Positions 43,407 to 51,942 of a DNA stretch of 64,000 nt are shown here, in pieces; position 1 is the stretch's first letter, and each line of letters opens with the position of its first letter. The notes beneath the pieces were generated by a model. That model had not been told where the DNA came from and searched no databases. It saw only the letters and a list, made by a program, of their open reading frames with translations. This stretch comes from Firmicutes bacterium UBA2116 (GTDB lineage Bacteria; Bacillota; Clostridia; Tissierellales; Sedimentibacteraceae): the NCBI GenBank assembly GCA_002331025.1, contig DCYG01000009.1, positions 39,713 through 103,712 of the forward strand. The letters run 5' to 3'. The position numbers and the translations under genes are program-made.

Positions 43407-44177
43407 CTAAAATCTTAAAGACAAGCAGCTTAATCCTCCGTCGAGCTTCTTATATTCGGATGTGTCCAAAACTATTACTTTGTATCCTGCATCTCTTACA
43501 CCTTTTTCTACCGTAGGGTAACCTTCGGGAACTATAACTATATCGTTTATCCATATACAATTAGCTCCATACGCTTCATTTTCCGGAACAATTATTTTAT
43601 TGAATGATTTAAAATCTTCCTTTTCGATGAATTCACCCGATACGAGCATATTATTATTTTCAATGTAATTTACGCCGGTTTTTAAGTGTAAAACCTCTTC
43701 AAGAGAAACAACAGAGCACGTATGTCCGTATTTTTCAAGAGCTTCTTTAAACTGTCTGCAGCCTTCTTCATTTGTGCGGGCAGACAAACCAATATAGAAA
43801 TGATTTCCTACCATCATTACATCTCCGCCTTCCATGGCTCCGGGTGAAGTAATGTATTCAATTTGATCATCACTGTAAAATTTTTTAATGGTATCAATCA
43901 TAAGAACTGACTCTCCCCTTCTGGTAGAAGCTCCGGGATTTGAAATAATTGCGCATCTCTTTGTTAATACTGCTGTATCCTCCACAAAACATGAGTCCGG
44001 ATATTCTTCCAATGCTTCCAATACTGTTACTTTAACCCCACATTCTTCTAAAGCTTTAATGTAAGCATCATGCTGTTTTAAAGCTAACTCGTAATCCGGC
44101 TTACCTAACTCCGGCGCTGATGTAATTCCTTCTGCTAATGACCTTCCCGGTCTTCTGACTATGACATTTTTAAACAT
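43407..44177 (-). CDS. Dimethylarginine dimethylaminohydrolase (DDAH)-type hydrolase
   Basis: The 256-residue guanidine-modifying enzyme has VIVRRPGRSLAEGI, DSCFVEDTAVL (acidic substrate contacts), GAMEGGDVMMVG, the catalytic histidine region LHLKTGVNYIENN and the C-terminal cysteine nucleophile in DGGLSCLSLRF. DDAH turns N-methylated arginines into citrulline and a methylamine; close relatives may act on arginine or other guanidines. It lies between rocB and the aminotransferase gene. Confidence 0.88.
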   Translation of the reverse strand: MFKNVIVRRPGRSLAEGITSAPELGKPDYELALKQHDAYIKALEECGVKVTVLEALEEYPDSCFVEDTAVLTKRCAIISNPGASTRRGESVLMIDTIKKFYSDDQIEYITSPGAMEGGDVMMVGNHFYIGLSARTNEEGCRQFKEALEKYGHTCSVVSLEEVLHLKTGVNYIENNNMLVSGEFIEKEDFKSFNKIIVPENEAYGANCIWINDIVIVPEGYPTVEKGVRDAGYKVIVLDTSEYKKLDGGLSCLSLRF

Positions 44178-44188
44178 TTTAATCCTCC

Positions 44189-45880
44189 TTAAAATTTATG
44201 CTGATTTTTATTATTATTTAATATCAAACAAACCGCGTGATTTAATATTCTCGGCGTGCGTATATATAAATCTTCATTGAAAACCCTTTCCGTTAACTTA
44301 TGAAAATCCTTGCCCCATGGTCCAATGTTAATACATGGCATTGATATTTTTTCGATTGTATCAACAGGGATGTCGTACAGCTTGCCATACAACGGCATTG
44401 ACAACCGCAACGCACTTATTATTTCTTGGCCGTTAACAATACCGGTGTAACTTAAATCAGAAATTCCTGTATAGAAATATTCCTTTGTATATGTTTGGTC
44501 AAACTGTTCCTTTGTAAATTTATTCAACTCTTCACTAATGTTTTTTATTTCAGTATCTAATGAATCAAAATTAATATTAGAAGTGTTGGGATAATATGGA
44601 GGTATCAGACCATATATGATCCTTGGTGATACATCATCTATATATTCATATATCAATTCAATCAAATCAAAGTTTGCTTCTATCATGGATATTTCGTTGT
44701 ATTTAAATTTATGACTTAATTCATCCATTTTATTGCTATATTTTTCTGTGAATTTTTTACCGTATTTCTCTTTTGCTTCCTGATATAATTCAGAAAAATT
44801 TGCTACCTTTGTTTCCCACGGAAGCTTTTTATATGGTATTTTGGTAATTTCCGTAAATTCAACATGACTTTTATTCATGTCTTTAATTACTTCATCAAAT
44901 GCTTCTGCGCATATATACTTTACTTCCTTCAAAATGCTTTGAGGAGTTTGATGTAATGTTAGAATGCTGAAGCAGCCCTTAACGCTCAAAGGCATTGATA
45001 CATCATATTTATTCTTACCATCCCTCAGATAAAGCCATGTCGGAGGCGGTGATGTCTCATCCCTCACAATATCACTAAGACGCATATTAAGCTCAGTCTT
45101 TCTGACTATGCAGCTCATTATATTCAGTGGATTCAATCCTTCAAAAACCTTGCCTGCATGTGCTAAAGCACCTCTTACATACACAAAAGGCATTAATTTC
45201 CCTACAGAGCCTTCCGAAAAAATACCCTGAGAGAAATCCTTTCTTTGATGCGGCTCCGAGTTAATCATCATCCTGTAATTCAATTGGTGTTTTTCTTTTA
45301 ATTCATATAACAGCTTTACGGCAGATCTCATGCCTGCAGACAGATTTTCTTCATCGGGTACGGCTATTAAAACAATATTTCCTTTGAAATTCTTTAATTC
45401 ACTGTATCTCTTCAGCAAAGCTATCTGGATGGAACCTCCGCCTTTCATATCACAAACGCCTCGTCCGAACAGAAACGTATCGTCTATTAAATCCTTCTGA
45501 GCGTTTTCGCCCAAGGTGTCTTTTATTTTCAACAGCTCTTCTTTTAATTCATCCGGCGAAAAAGCAAAATCCTTCAACAGCTTAAAATCCTCTACACTGA
45601 CAACATCATTGTGATGAACGAATACAACCGTATCTTCTCCCTCTCCTTTTAAAAATGCATAGCTTACAGACCTGTCAAACACATCATTATCTATTGGATA
45701 TGCTCCAAATGAATCAGGAGTATTTTTAAAATATGGAATCTTTGAAAAATAGTCTAAAAAGAATTTTTCAGCTTCTTTTTCCTTAGCTGTATTAGTGAAG
45801 CTTTCAGCTTTTAAATAAGCAAATAAAATTTCTTTTATATCATTTTCAATACCATCTATAATTGCATCATTAACTGTCAT
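44189..45880 (-). CDS. rocB: RocB-type M20 family peptidase/deacylase
   Basis: The 563-residue protein has M20 metal-binding features FVHHNDVVSV and LFGRGVCDMKGGGS, and a glutamate region VAVPDEENLSAGM. It matches the long RocB version of the family, encoded with arginine-degradation genes in Bacillus. The RocB reaction is not firmly known to me; hydrolysis of an amide or ureido bond is expected from the family. It follows the first guanidine-modifying hydrolase by 13 bases. Confidence 0.85.
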   Translation of the reverse strand: MTVNDAIIDGIENDIKEILFAYLKAESFTNTAKEKEAEKFFLDYFSKIPYFKNTPDSFGAYPIDNDVFDRSVSYAFLKGEGEDTVVFVHHNDVVSVEDFKLLKDFAFSPDELKEELLKIKDTLGENAQKDLIDDTFLFGRGVCDMKGGGSIQIALLKRYSELKNFKGNIVLIAVPDEENLSAGMRSAVKLLYELKEKHQLNYRMMINSEPHQRKDFSQGIFSEGSVGKLMPFVYVRGALAHAGKVFEGLNPLNIMSCIVRKTELNMRLSDIVRDETSPPPTWLYLRDGKNKYDVSMPLSVKGCFSILTLHQTPQSILKEVKYICAEAFDEVIKDMNKSHVEFTEITKIPYKKLPWETKVANFSELYQEAKEKYGKKFTEKYSNKMDELSHKFKYNEISMIEANFDLIELIYEYIDDVSPRIIYGLIPPYYPNTSNINFDSLDTEIKNISEELNKFTKEQFDQTYTKEYFYTGISDLSYTGIVNGQEIISALRLSMPLYGKLYDIPVDTIEKISMPCINIGPWGKDFHKLTERVFNEDLYIRTPRILNHAVCLILNNNKNQHKF

Positions 45881-45893
45881 TTTATTTCTCCAA

Positions 45894-46769
45894 TTACAAT
45901 CTGGTTATCGGATGAGTCAGACATGTCGGCCCGCCTGTTCCCCGATAAGACATCTCATGACCTTCATATGCATATACCGTACATCCTTCTTTAATTAATT
46001 TTTGTTTTATCTCAGGATTTCCTTTTAAAACAACGCATACTCTGGGTGCCAAGGCCAATACATTTGAACCTAAATAATCGTATTCTTTGTCATTAACTTC
46101 AATCAACTTCATTCCTCTTTCAATTAACAGCTCCCTGAAAAATACCGGCATATATTTCGAATATACTACTGCTAAATCCTCATCAACCATGCTTATTACG
46201 CTCATAAGATGCAGGCAGGCATCCGCACCTTCGCCATGGGGCATAGAAACAACAATTACCTCATCCACTATATCTTTTACTAACTCCTTAAATTGACGTA
46301 TTCCCTCATCGTTAGTGCGATACCCTCTTCCGATTGCAACTGTTCTTTCGTCAAGCCACACTACATCGCCGCCCTCCATTTTTCCGGGATGTTTAATGTA
46401 TCCCAATGTAGGCACACCAATACTTTTTAAATATTCCTCTGTTACGAGATATTCCTTGCTTCTCAACTCCTTACCCATTGGAAAATAAATAGCACCCTTT
46501 GATGTAACCTTCAGTGGGTCATGAGTATAAATAGAATCCAGTCCGACCCTTTCGTCCTGCGGTAAGTAGAAAACATTTTCCACATTGTCAGTAATAATTT
46601 TTTCGAAATCTTCATATTCCTTAACTGCTTTTTCATAGTCAGGACATCCAAAATAACAAAACTTTTCATAATTGCTGTTTAAATGATCTTGCCTCACAAA
46701 TGCTTCAGATGGTCTTTTTAATAAGACGGATTTAATTTTGCCTACCATAGATTGACAACCATATTCCAT
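45894..46769 (-). CDS. Arginine deiminase/DDAH-superfamily hydrolase
   Basis: The ATG at 46769 is set by GGAGG 4 bases upstream, giving about 291 residues. The guanidine-modifying fold is shown by HPGKMEGGDVVWLDERTVAIG, the histidine segment CLHLMSVISMVDEDLAVVY and the cysteine nucleophile in GGPTCLTHPITRL. It is a distant paralogue of the DDAH-type gene two genes downstream. The HLMS pattern is typical of the amidinotransferase/DDAH group rather than of classical arginine deiminase (HLD). It is the first gene of the operon, facing the GntR regulator. Confidence 0.85.
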   Translation of the reverse strand: MEYGCQSMVGKIKSVLLKRPSEAFVRQDHLNSNYEKFCYFGCPDYEKAVKEYEDFEKIITDNVENVFYLPQDERVGLDSIYTHDPLKVTSKGAIYFPMGKELRSKEYLVTEEYLKSIGVPTLGYIKHPGKMEGGDVVWLDERTVAIGRGYRTNDEGIRQFKELVKDIVDEVIVVSMPHGEGADACLHLMSVISMVDEDLAVVYSKYMPVFFRELLIERGMKLIEVNDKEYDYLGSNVLALAPRVCVVLKGNPEIKQKLIKEGCTVYAYEGHEMSYRGTGGPTCLTHPITRL

Positions 46770-46800
46770 AATGCCTCCATATTTAAATAATAGTTGTGAG

Positions 46801-46950
46801 ATATTTTGTATTAAATATTTTGTATACAATATATATTATATATTAATAGAAAATAAATGCAAGGAATATTTTGTATATTTTATATTGTAATGTATAATGA
46901 CTTTTAAAACATAAAATACTATATACAATATATTATTGAAATATTTTGTA
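46801..46950. promoter_or_regulatory. Cluster of repeated operator-like sites in the divergent promoter region
   Basis: Four exact copies of ATATTTTGTA start at 46801, 46815, 46866 and 46941. Complementary TACAATAT words also occur, and a perfect TTGTATACAA palindrome lies at 46820-46829. FadR-type GntR regulators bind such T-GT-x-AC-A dyads, so the adjacent regulator probably controls both itself and the six-gene operon here. Confidence 0.6.
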
Positions 46951-47003
46951 ATTCATGCTATTATATTAAATAAATGCTTACTAAAATAATCAGGAGATAA
47001 TTT

Positions 47004-47654
47004 ATGTTAACACATTATATGTCACTAAAGGATCACGTTTATAATTATATATCTGAAAAAATTAATGATGGCTCATTAAAACCCGATGATAAAATTAATG
47101 AACAGCAAATTTCAGATGCATTAAATATCAGCAGGACTCCTATAAGAGAAGCACTGATTCAATTAGCATCAGATGGATTTTTAGAAAACACACCACGGAG
47201 AGGTTTTCGTGTAAAATTTTTAGATATAAAAAGAGCTCAGGAATTATATGAAATCATAGGAATTCTGGATGGAAGAGTTGCTTACAGCACTGTTGATTTA
47301 ATTAAAGAAGATGATTTAAGAAATATGAAGTTTTTAGCTGACTCTATGGATGTAGCGATTGAACAGGGTATGAGTGCTAAATATTATGAGCTGCAAATTC
47401 AGTTTCATGATATATATCTTAACTTATATGATAACTCCGAATTAATTTCTCTTCTTAACAAATTAAAAGATAATTTTTTAAGAAAATATTATATTTTTGA
47501 TGATAAAGACAACGAAATGCAAATCTTAAGAGAAACAAACCTTCAGCATCATGAAATTATACAGTTGTTTAAAGAAAAGAAAAAGGATGAGCTGGAACGA
47601 TATATCAGGGATGTGCATTGGAACAAAGAATCAGCCATGTTTGATTCACTATAA
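47004..47654 (+). CDS. GntR family regulator (FadR/FCD subfamily)
   Basis: The 216-residue protein has the N-terminal winged helix (LKDHVYNYISEKINDGSLKPDDKINEQQISDALNISRTPIREALIQLASDGFL). A helical FCD effector domain follows, with HDIYLNLYDNSEL and a terminal HHEIIQLFKEKKKDE containing metal/effector ligands. FCD regulators usually respond to carboxylates. It is transcribed away from the arginine-type operon across a site-rich gap, and is its likely regulator. Confidence 0.93.
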   Translation: MLTHYMSLKDHVYNYISEKINDGSLKPDDKINEQQISDALNISRTPIREALIQLASDGFLENTPRRGFRVKFLDIKRAQELYEIIGILDGRVAYSTVDLIKEDDLRNMKFLADSMDVAIEQGMSAKYYELQIQFHDIYLNLYDNSELISLLNKLKDNFLRKYYIFDDKDNEMQILRETNLQHHEIIQLFKEKKKDELERYIRDVHWNKESAMFDSL

Positions 47655-47660
47655 TATTAA

Positions 47661-47684
47661 ACCACCGCCTTTATAGGCGGTGGC
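47661..47684 (+). terminator. Hairpin after the GntR gene
   Basis: CCACCGCCT and AGGCGGTGG form a nine-pair stem with loop TTAT. No clear T-run follows, so it may be a weak terminator or an RNA-stabilising hairpin. Confidence 0.6.
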
Positions 47685-47754
47685 ATCTTAACTTAGTTAT
47701 ATTTCTCCGTTATTTCATTGCCTTTATATGGTCGGCAACCTTCTTATATATTAC

Positions 47755-49053
47755 TTAATCAATATCATAGCTTTCTACTTTTTTAAGCTTTATTCCGTCA
47801 ACCAATCCTTTTAATCCCTGCGCTAAACCACTTAACTCCTCACTGGCTGCAGCACTTTCCTCTGATGTTGCCGAATTTGTTTGAACAACAGAAGAAATTT
47901 GATCAATGCCTACAGAAACCTGAGAAGTACCAACCGCTTGCTGTGTCGATGCTTCTGCTATTTGTTCAACAAGCTCTACAGTTGCTTTAACCTTATCCAC
48001 AATGGATTTTAGTGATTCTTCTGTTTCATTAACTATTTTAGAGCCGTTTTCAACAGCTGATAATGATCTCTCAATAAGCTGCGTTGTATTCTTTGCTGCT
48101 TCTGAGCTTTTAGAAGCCAGATTTCTTACTTCCTCCGCAACTACAGCAAAGCCCTTTCCTGCCGTACCGGCTCTTGCTGCCTCAACGGCCGCGTTTAAAG
48201 CAAGTATGTTGGTTTGGAAGGCAATATCGTCTATTGTCCTGATTATCTTAGATATTTCAACGGAGGTTTCTTTAATTTCATCCATTGCATTAACCATATT
48301 ATTCATATGCTTGTTTCCATTTGCAACCTCAACAGAGGTTTCTTCCGAGCTCAATTTTGCTGTCTCAGCATTTTTTGCATTCTGATTTGTTTGTTCGGAT
48401 AATTCATTTATAGTTGCCGCCAACTCTTCTATTGAGCTTGCCTGTTCCGTTGTTCCCTGTGATAAAACCTGAGCATTTTCAGCAACCTGATCAGCCCCGG
48501 ATGCAACTAATTCTGAGCTGTCAATAATTCGTTCCATCAATCTGTTTAATCTCAAATTGATTTTTCTTATAGCTTCACCAATTGCTTCAAAATCACCGGG
48601 ATATTTTTTTTCTAAGGTTACGGTAAAATCGCCTTCATCAATCGAAACAAGATTATGTGTCATTTCACTTACCATCGAATTTATTTCTATCACAATATTA
48701 TTTACTACTTTACTTAATAGTCCTATTTCGTCTTCTTTGTCGATTATTTCCACATCCGTATGCATGTCCCCTTTTGCCAAATCATCCAACCTTTTTGTAA
48801 GCTTATTTAATGGATTTATTATACGATTAGATAAGCTGCCTACCAATACATAAGAAAGGATAATCAAAATAACCGCAATTGAACCGGCCGCTATAATTTC
48901 AACTGTATTTAATGTATTATTAGCATACTTGAAACCAATATATGCAGATAATGCAGATATTAATATTATTGTAAAAATTACAAAAGAAATAATATTGATA
49001 AGCAACTGTTTTTTAATACTCCTAGACATTTTATTTATTCCCAAATCCTTCAT
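47755..49053 (-). CDS. Methyl-accepting chemotaxis protein with minimal sensor
   Basis: The 432-residue receptor has two close membrane helices (about 18-40 and 50-72) and almost no external loop. HAMP and a signalling domain with IDDIAFQTNILALNAAVEAARAG follow. Without a large sensor it may detect membrane or intracellular cues. The start has AGGAGA 8 bases upstream. It lies downstream of the EAL gene on the same strand, with a family 2 repeat between. Confidence 0.94.
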   Translation of the reverse strand: MKDLGINKMSRSIKKQLLINIISFVIFTIILISALSAYIGFKYANNTLNTVEIIAAGSIAVILIILSYVLVGSLSNRIINPLNKLTKRLDDLAKGDMHTDVEIIDKEDEIGLLSKVVNNIVIEINSMVSEMTHNLVSIDEGDFTVTLEKKYPGDFEAIGEAIRKINLRLNRLMERIIDSSELVASGADQVAENAQVLSQGTTEQASSIEELAATINELSEQTNQNAKNAETAKLSSEETSVEVANGNKHMNNMVNAMDEIKETSVEISKIIRTIDDIAFQTNILALNAAVEAARAGTAGKGFAVVAEEVRNLASKSSEAAKNTTQLIERSLSAVENGSKIVNETEESLKSIVDKVKATVELVEQIAEASTQQAVGTSQVSVGIDQISSVVQTNSATSEESAAASEELSGLAQGLKGLVDGIKLKKVESYDID

Positions 49054-49080
49054 ATACTTTTCTCCTATAATTTAATGTTT

Positions 49081-49136
49081 AGGGGACATTCCCCCTTATC
49101 ATCAGAGACTTTCCCTATGTTAGGGGAGTGTCCCCT
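49081..49136. repeat. Family 2 hairpin repeat overlapping the EAL gene end
   Basis: AGGGGACATTCCCCCT and its inverted partner TAGGGGAGTGTCCCCT bound a 56-base hairpin. The EAL gene stop (49115-49117) lies inside it, so the repeat encodes the final residues of that protein. Confidence 0.8.
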
Positions 49137-50707
49137 TTCCTATACACGCATTCCGATGCGGGCAGCTTATATTTTTTTCTGCCATTACATATAAGTGCAT
49201 TGAATTCTGATATGGGGATAGGTTTTTCGAAAATAAATCCCTGAGCCATATCACAACCTATATCTCTTAAAAAATCAACCTGCATGTCGGTTTCTACACC
49301 TTCCGATATAACGTTCAGATTTAAATTTTTTGCCATATTGACAATATTGTTAACGATGATTTGTGAACTGTAATCTTCGATATGTTCTAAAAATATCTTA
49401 TCCAGCTTAAGAGTATCAATAGGCATGTCCTTCAATAACCCCAGACATGAATACCCCGAACCGAAATCATCCATTGATATATCAAAACCATCATTTCTGA
49501 ATTTTCTCATTACAGTAAAAATTTCATCTTCTTTTTCATTGCTGAATACCACCGATTCGGTAATTTCAATTTCAATCAGATTATCAGGTATATTATAATT
49601 TTCCTTTATTTTATTGTAATCATGTACAAAATTTGCGTTTAAAAAATGTATCCTTGAAACATTTACCGAAACAGGTACCACATGATATCCTAAATTGAGC
49701 CAACTTCTTAAATAAAGACATACCTGTTCAAAAACAAATTTATCGAGCTTTGTAATAAATCCATTCTTTTCAAAAATCGGGATAAATCTGATTGGATTTA
49801 ATAACCCTAACTCCGGATGATTCCATCTGACCAACGCCTCGGCACCGGATATTTCACCTGTCTTTAAATCTACCTTCGGCTGCATGTAAACTTCAAATTC
49901 ATTTCTCTCTAAAGCGCCATACATACCGTCCTCTAATTTTTTAACTTCGATTAAATTATTTCCGATGCTGTCATTATAGATTGCATAGCTGCTTTTGTAC
50001 TCGCTTTTCAGGTCACCTTTTGCAAAAATTGCCTTATCTATCGCTGAGCGCACATCTACATTTTCATTATCTATAAAGCATATACCTGCCATGATTGCCG
50101 GCTTTATGTTGACCTCATTCCAAATATCCAGACCCTCAATTTTTTCTGTTATATTTTTAATTCTGCTAACTAACTCATCCTGCTCCGAATATTCAAATAA
50201 AACAAAAAAATTATCTCCTTCAGCCTTGCCGAAAACCTCATTTACAAAATTATCATTCAAAATCATGCCTATCTGCATAAGTATTTCGTCGCCTATTTTA
50301 TAACCGACACTGTTATTTATTATCGAAAATTTATTTATATCATAATGAGCAAGCGCATATCTTTTTTCAATATTATTATTTATATGCTCCTCAGCATCAA
50401 CAATAAATTTAAATTTGTTTCTTACATTGTACAATATATCCGATTGTTCCAGGTCTTTTAATTTACTGTATATATTTTTCTTAAACGATCTATATACTTT
50501 TATTATAAAAAAGCATATCCCAATTATCATTGCAATAAAAATAAAATTAAAAAAAGTAAGCATCCATTCACTATATGTAATTTCACGACCGCCTATTATA
50601 CGTATTATGGAAAATACAATTATCAATGTACCTATTAAAACAATAGCAATAAATCTTTTTATCAGGGGAGTAAACTTTAAAATTTTATCATTGTTAATTT
50701 TATTCAT
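49115..50707 (-). CDS. Membrane EAL-domain c-di-GMP phosphodiesterase with degenerate GGDEF
   Basis: The 530-residue protein has two membrane helices (about 18-40, 50-72), then a GGDEF-like domain (about 105-260) whose signature reads EGDNF instead of GGDEF, so cyclase activity is unlikely. A complete EAL domain (about 270-510) follows: GAEALVRWNHPELG, IEITES, DDFGSGYSCLG and KLDKIF. It should cleave c-di-GMP and favour motility, fitting its place among chemoreceptor and flagellin genes. The C-terminus GDTPLT is encoded by a dispersed repeat. Confidence 0.92.
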   Translation of the reverse strand: MNKINNDKILKFTPLIKRFIAIVLIGTLIIVFSIIRIIGGREITYSEWMLTFFNFIFIAMIIGICFFIIKVYRSFKKNIYSKLKDLEQSDILYNVRNKFKFIVDAEEHINNNIEKRYALAHYDINKFSIINNSVGYKIGDEILMQIGMILNDNFVNEVFGKAEGDNFFVLFEYSEQDELVSRIKNITEKIEGLDIWNEVNIKPAIMAGICFIDNENVDVRSAIDKAIFAKGDLKSEYKSSYAIYNDSIGNNLIEVKKLEDGMYGALERNEFEVYMQPKVDLKTGEISGAEALVRWNHPELGLLNPIRFIPIFEKNGFITKLDKFVFEQVCLYLRSWLNLGYHVVPVSVNVSRIHFLNANFVHDYNKIKENYNIPDNLIEIEITESVVFSNEKEDEIFTVMRKFRNDGFDISMDDFGSGYSCLGLLKDMPIDTLKLDKIFLEHIEDYSSQIIVNNIVNMAKNLNLNVISEGVETDMQVDFLRDIGCDMAQGFIFEKPIPISEFNALICNGRKKYKLPASECVYRKGDTPLT

Positions 50708-50747
50708 CTCAGTACTCCATCAGTTTATTCACAAATACACGAACTGT

Positions 50748-50872
50748 CATCCCTTTATTGTCATTCTGAGAGCTTGCCCGAAGAATCTCATCTCTTCTCC
50801 GTCATCCTGAGCGGAGTCGAAAGTTCTCAGTTCTTCTCTGTCATCCTGAACGTCAGTGAAGGATCTCATCTT
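50748..50872. repeat. Dispersed repeat (family 1), tandem copies
   Basis: Three successive versions of TGTCATYCTGA...GAAnnATCTCA follow each other here: GTCATTCTGAGAGC, GTCATCCTGAGCGGAGTC and GTCATCCTGAACGTCAGTG. Confidence 0.8.
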
Positions 50873-50935
50873 TTCACTCACTATACAATATCGGCATCTT
50901 ATTAACAAAATTTATACTATAATAAAAATTTTGCC

Positions 50936-50964
50936 AAAAAAATAAGGGGTTTACACCCCTTATT
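50936..50964 (-). terminator. Terminator of the short flagellin gene
   Basis: AATAAGGGG and CCCCTTATT form a perfect nine-pair stem followed on the minus strand by seven T. Confidence 0.9.
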
Positions 50965-50974
50965 AAGTTTTTAA

Positions 50975-51787
50975 TTATTGTAATAACTGTAATACACCTT
51001 GTGGCTGCATGTTTGCCTGAGCAAGCATAGCCTGAGCAGCTTGAGTAAGAATGTTGTTCTTAGTGTAAGCCATCATTTCTTTAGCCATGTCAACGTCTCT
51101 GATACGAGATTCAGCAGCTGTCAAGTTTTCTGAAGTTACTCCTAAGTTGTTGATTGTGTGCTCCAATCTGTTTTGAACAGCACCCATAGCAGCACGTCTT
51201 GATGAAACCTCTTGAATTGCATTGTCAAATGCAGTTATTGCAGCATCAGCACCAGTTTGAGTACTTATGTCAGTTGCATTTATAGATAAAGCTGTTGCAT
51301 CGGCATCAGCAAAGCCTATAGTCAAAGTTTGTCCTGCATTTGCTCCTATGTGGATAGTAAGATCAGATGATGAACCATTAAGCAATTTCTTTGTGTTAAA
51401 CTCAGTGGTGTCTGATATTCTGTTGATTTCCTCTCTAAGAGCTGCAACTTCTTTCTGAAGCTCTCCCCTATCTTCATTAGTATTAGTATCACTTGCAGAT
51501 TGAACAGCCAATTCTCTCATTCTTTGAAGTATAGCGTGAGTTTCATTTAAAGCACCTTCTGCTGTCTGAATCAATGATATTCCATCTTCTGCATTTTTAG
51601 AAGCCATATCAAGACCTCTTATCTGGCCTCTCATTTTTTCAGATATAGCCAATCCTGCAGCATCATCGCCGGCTCTGTTGATTCTGAAGCCTGATGATAA
51701 TTTTTCTAAGTTCTTTCCTGTGTTAGTATTGTTGATACCAAGCTGTCTCAAAGAGTTCATCGCGTTTAAATTGTGTTGTATTCTCAT
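50975..51787 (-). CDS. Flagellin, short form
   Basis: The 270-residue flagellin has the conserved N-terminal D0/D1 helices (MRIQHNLNAMNSLRQLG, KLSSGFRINRAGDDAAGLAISEKMRGQ) and the matching C-terminal helices (RDVDMAKEMMAYTKNNILTQAAQAMLAQAN). There is almost no variable middle domain. It builds the main filament, exported through the flagellar system. A sigma-28 promoter and a structured leader precede it. It is next to a probable glycosylation island. Confidence 0.96.
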   Translation of the reverse strand: MRIQHNLNAMNSLRQLGINNTNTGKNLEKLSSGFRINRAGDDAAGLAISEKMRGQIRGLDMASKNAEDGISLIQTAEGALNETHAILQRMRELAVQSASDTNTNEDRGELQKEVAALREEINRISDTTEFNTKKLLNGSSSDLTIHIGANAGQTLTIGFADADATALSINATDISTQTGADAAITAFDNAIQEVSSRRAAMGAVQNRLEHTINNLGVTSENLTAAESRIRDVDMAKEMMAYTKNNILTQAAQAMLAQANMQPQGVLQLLQ

Positions 51788-51792
51788 AATTA

Positions 51793-51872
51793 CCTCCGTG
51801 TAATTTTATCGGGATCCTTCCCTTATTTTGAGTTTTTTATTTTAAGCACCGGATCCTGATGCTTAAAATAAA
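51793..51872 (-). promoter_or_regulatory. Structured flagellin leader with CsrA-like GGA sites
   Basis: Before the start codon the leader has a perfect 13-pair hairpin (51836-51872) with AGGA in its loop. It also has a smaller hairpin GGGA-AGGA-TCCC (51811-51822) with AGGA as the loop, and the ribosome binding site CGGAGG (51798-51793). GGA in hairpin loops plus a GGA at the ribosome binding site is the layout CsrA uses to block flagellin translation in Bacillus. Confidence 0.55.
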
Positions 51873-51889
51873 TTACCGTTACAAAACAT

Positions 51890-51916
51890 ATATCGTTATA
51901 TTTAATAATAAGTTTA
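51890..51916 (-). promoter_or_regulatory. Sigma-28 promoter of the short flagellin gene
   Basis: TAAA (51916-51913), a 15-base spacer and AACGATAT (51897-51890) on the minus strand match the motility promoter form TAAA-N15-GCCGATAW at most positions. The transcript would start about 95 bases before the coding region. Confidence 0.7.
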
Positions 51917-51942
51917 GTTTTTTTTGAAAATTTTTTTAATAT

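Noticed and set aside
43407..46769. Classical arginine deiminase (arcA) pathway
   Set aside because: Neither hydrolase has the arginine deiminase HLD motif, and arcB, arcC and arcD are absent.
46801..46950. CRISPR-like direct repeats
   Set aside because: The repeat unit is only ten bases, spacings vary (14, 51, 75 bases) and no cas genes are near; it fits an operator cluster.
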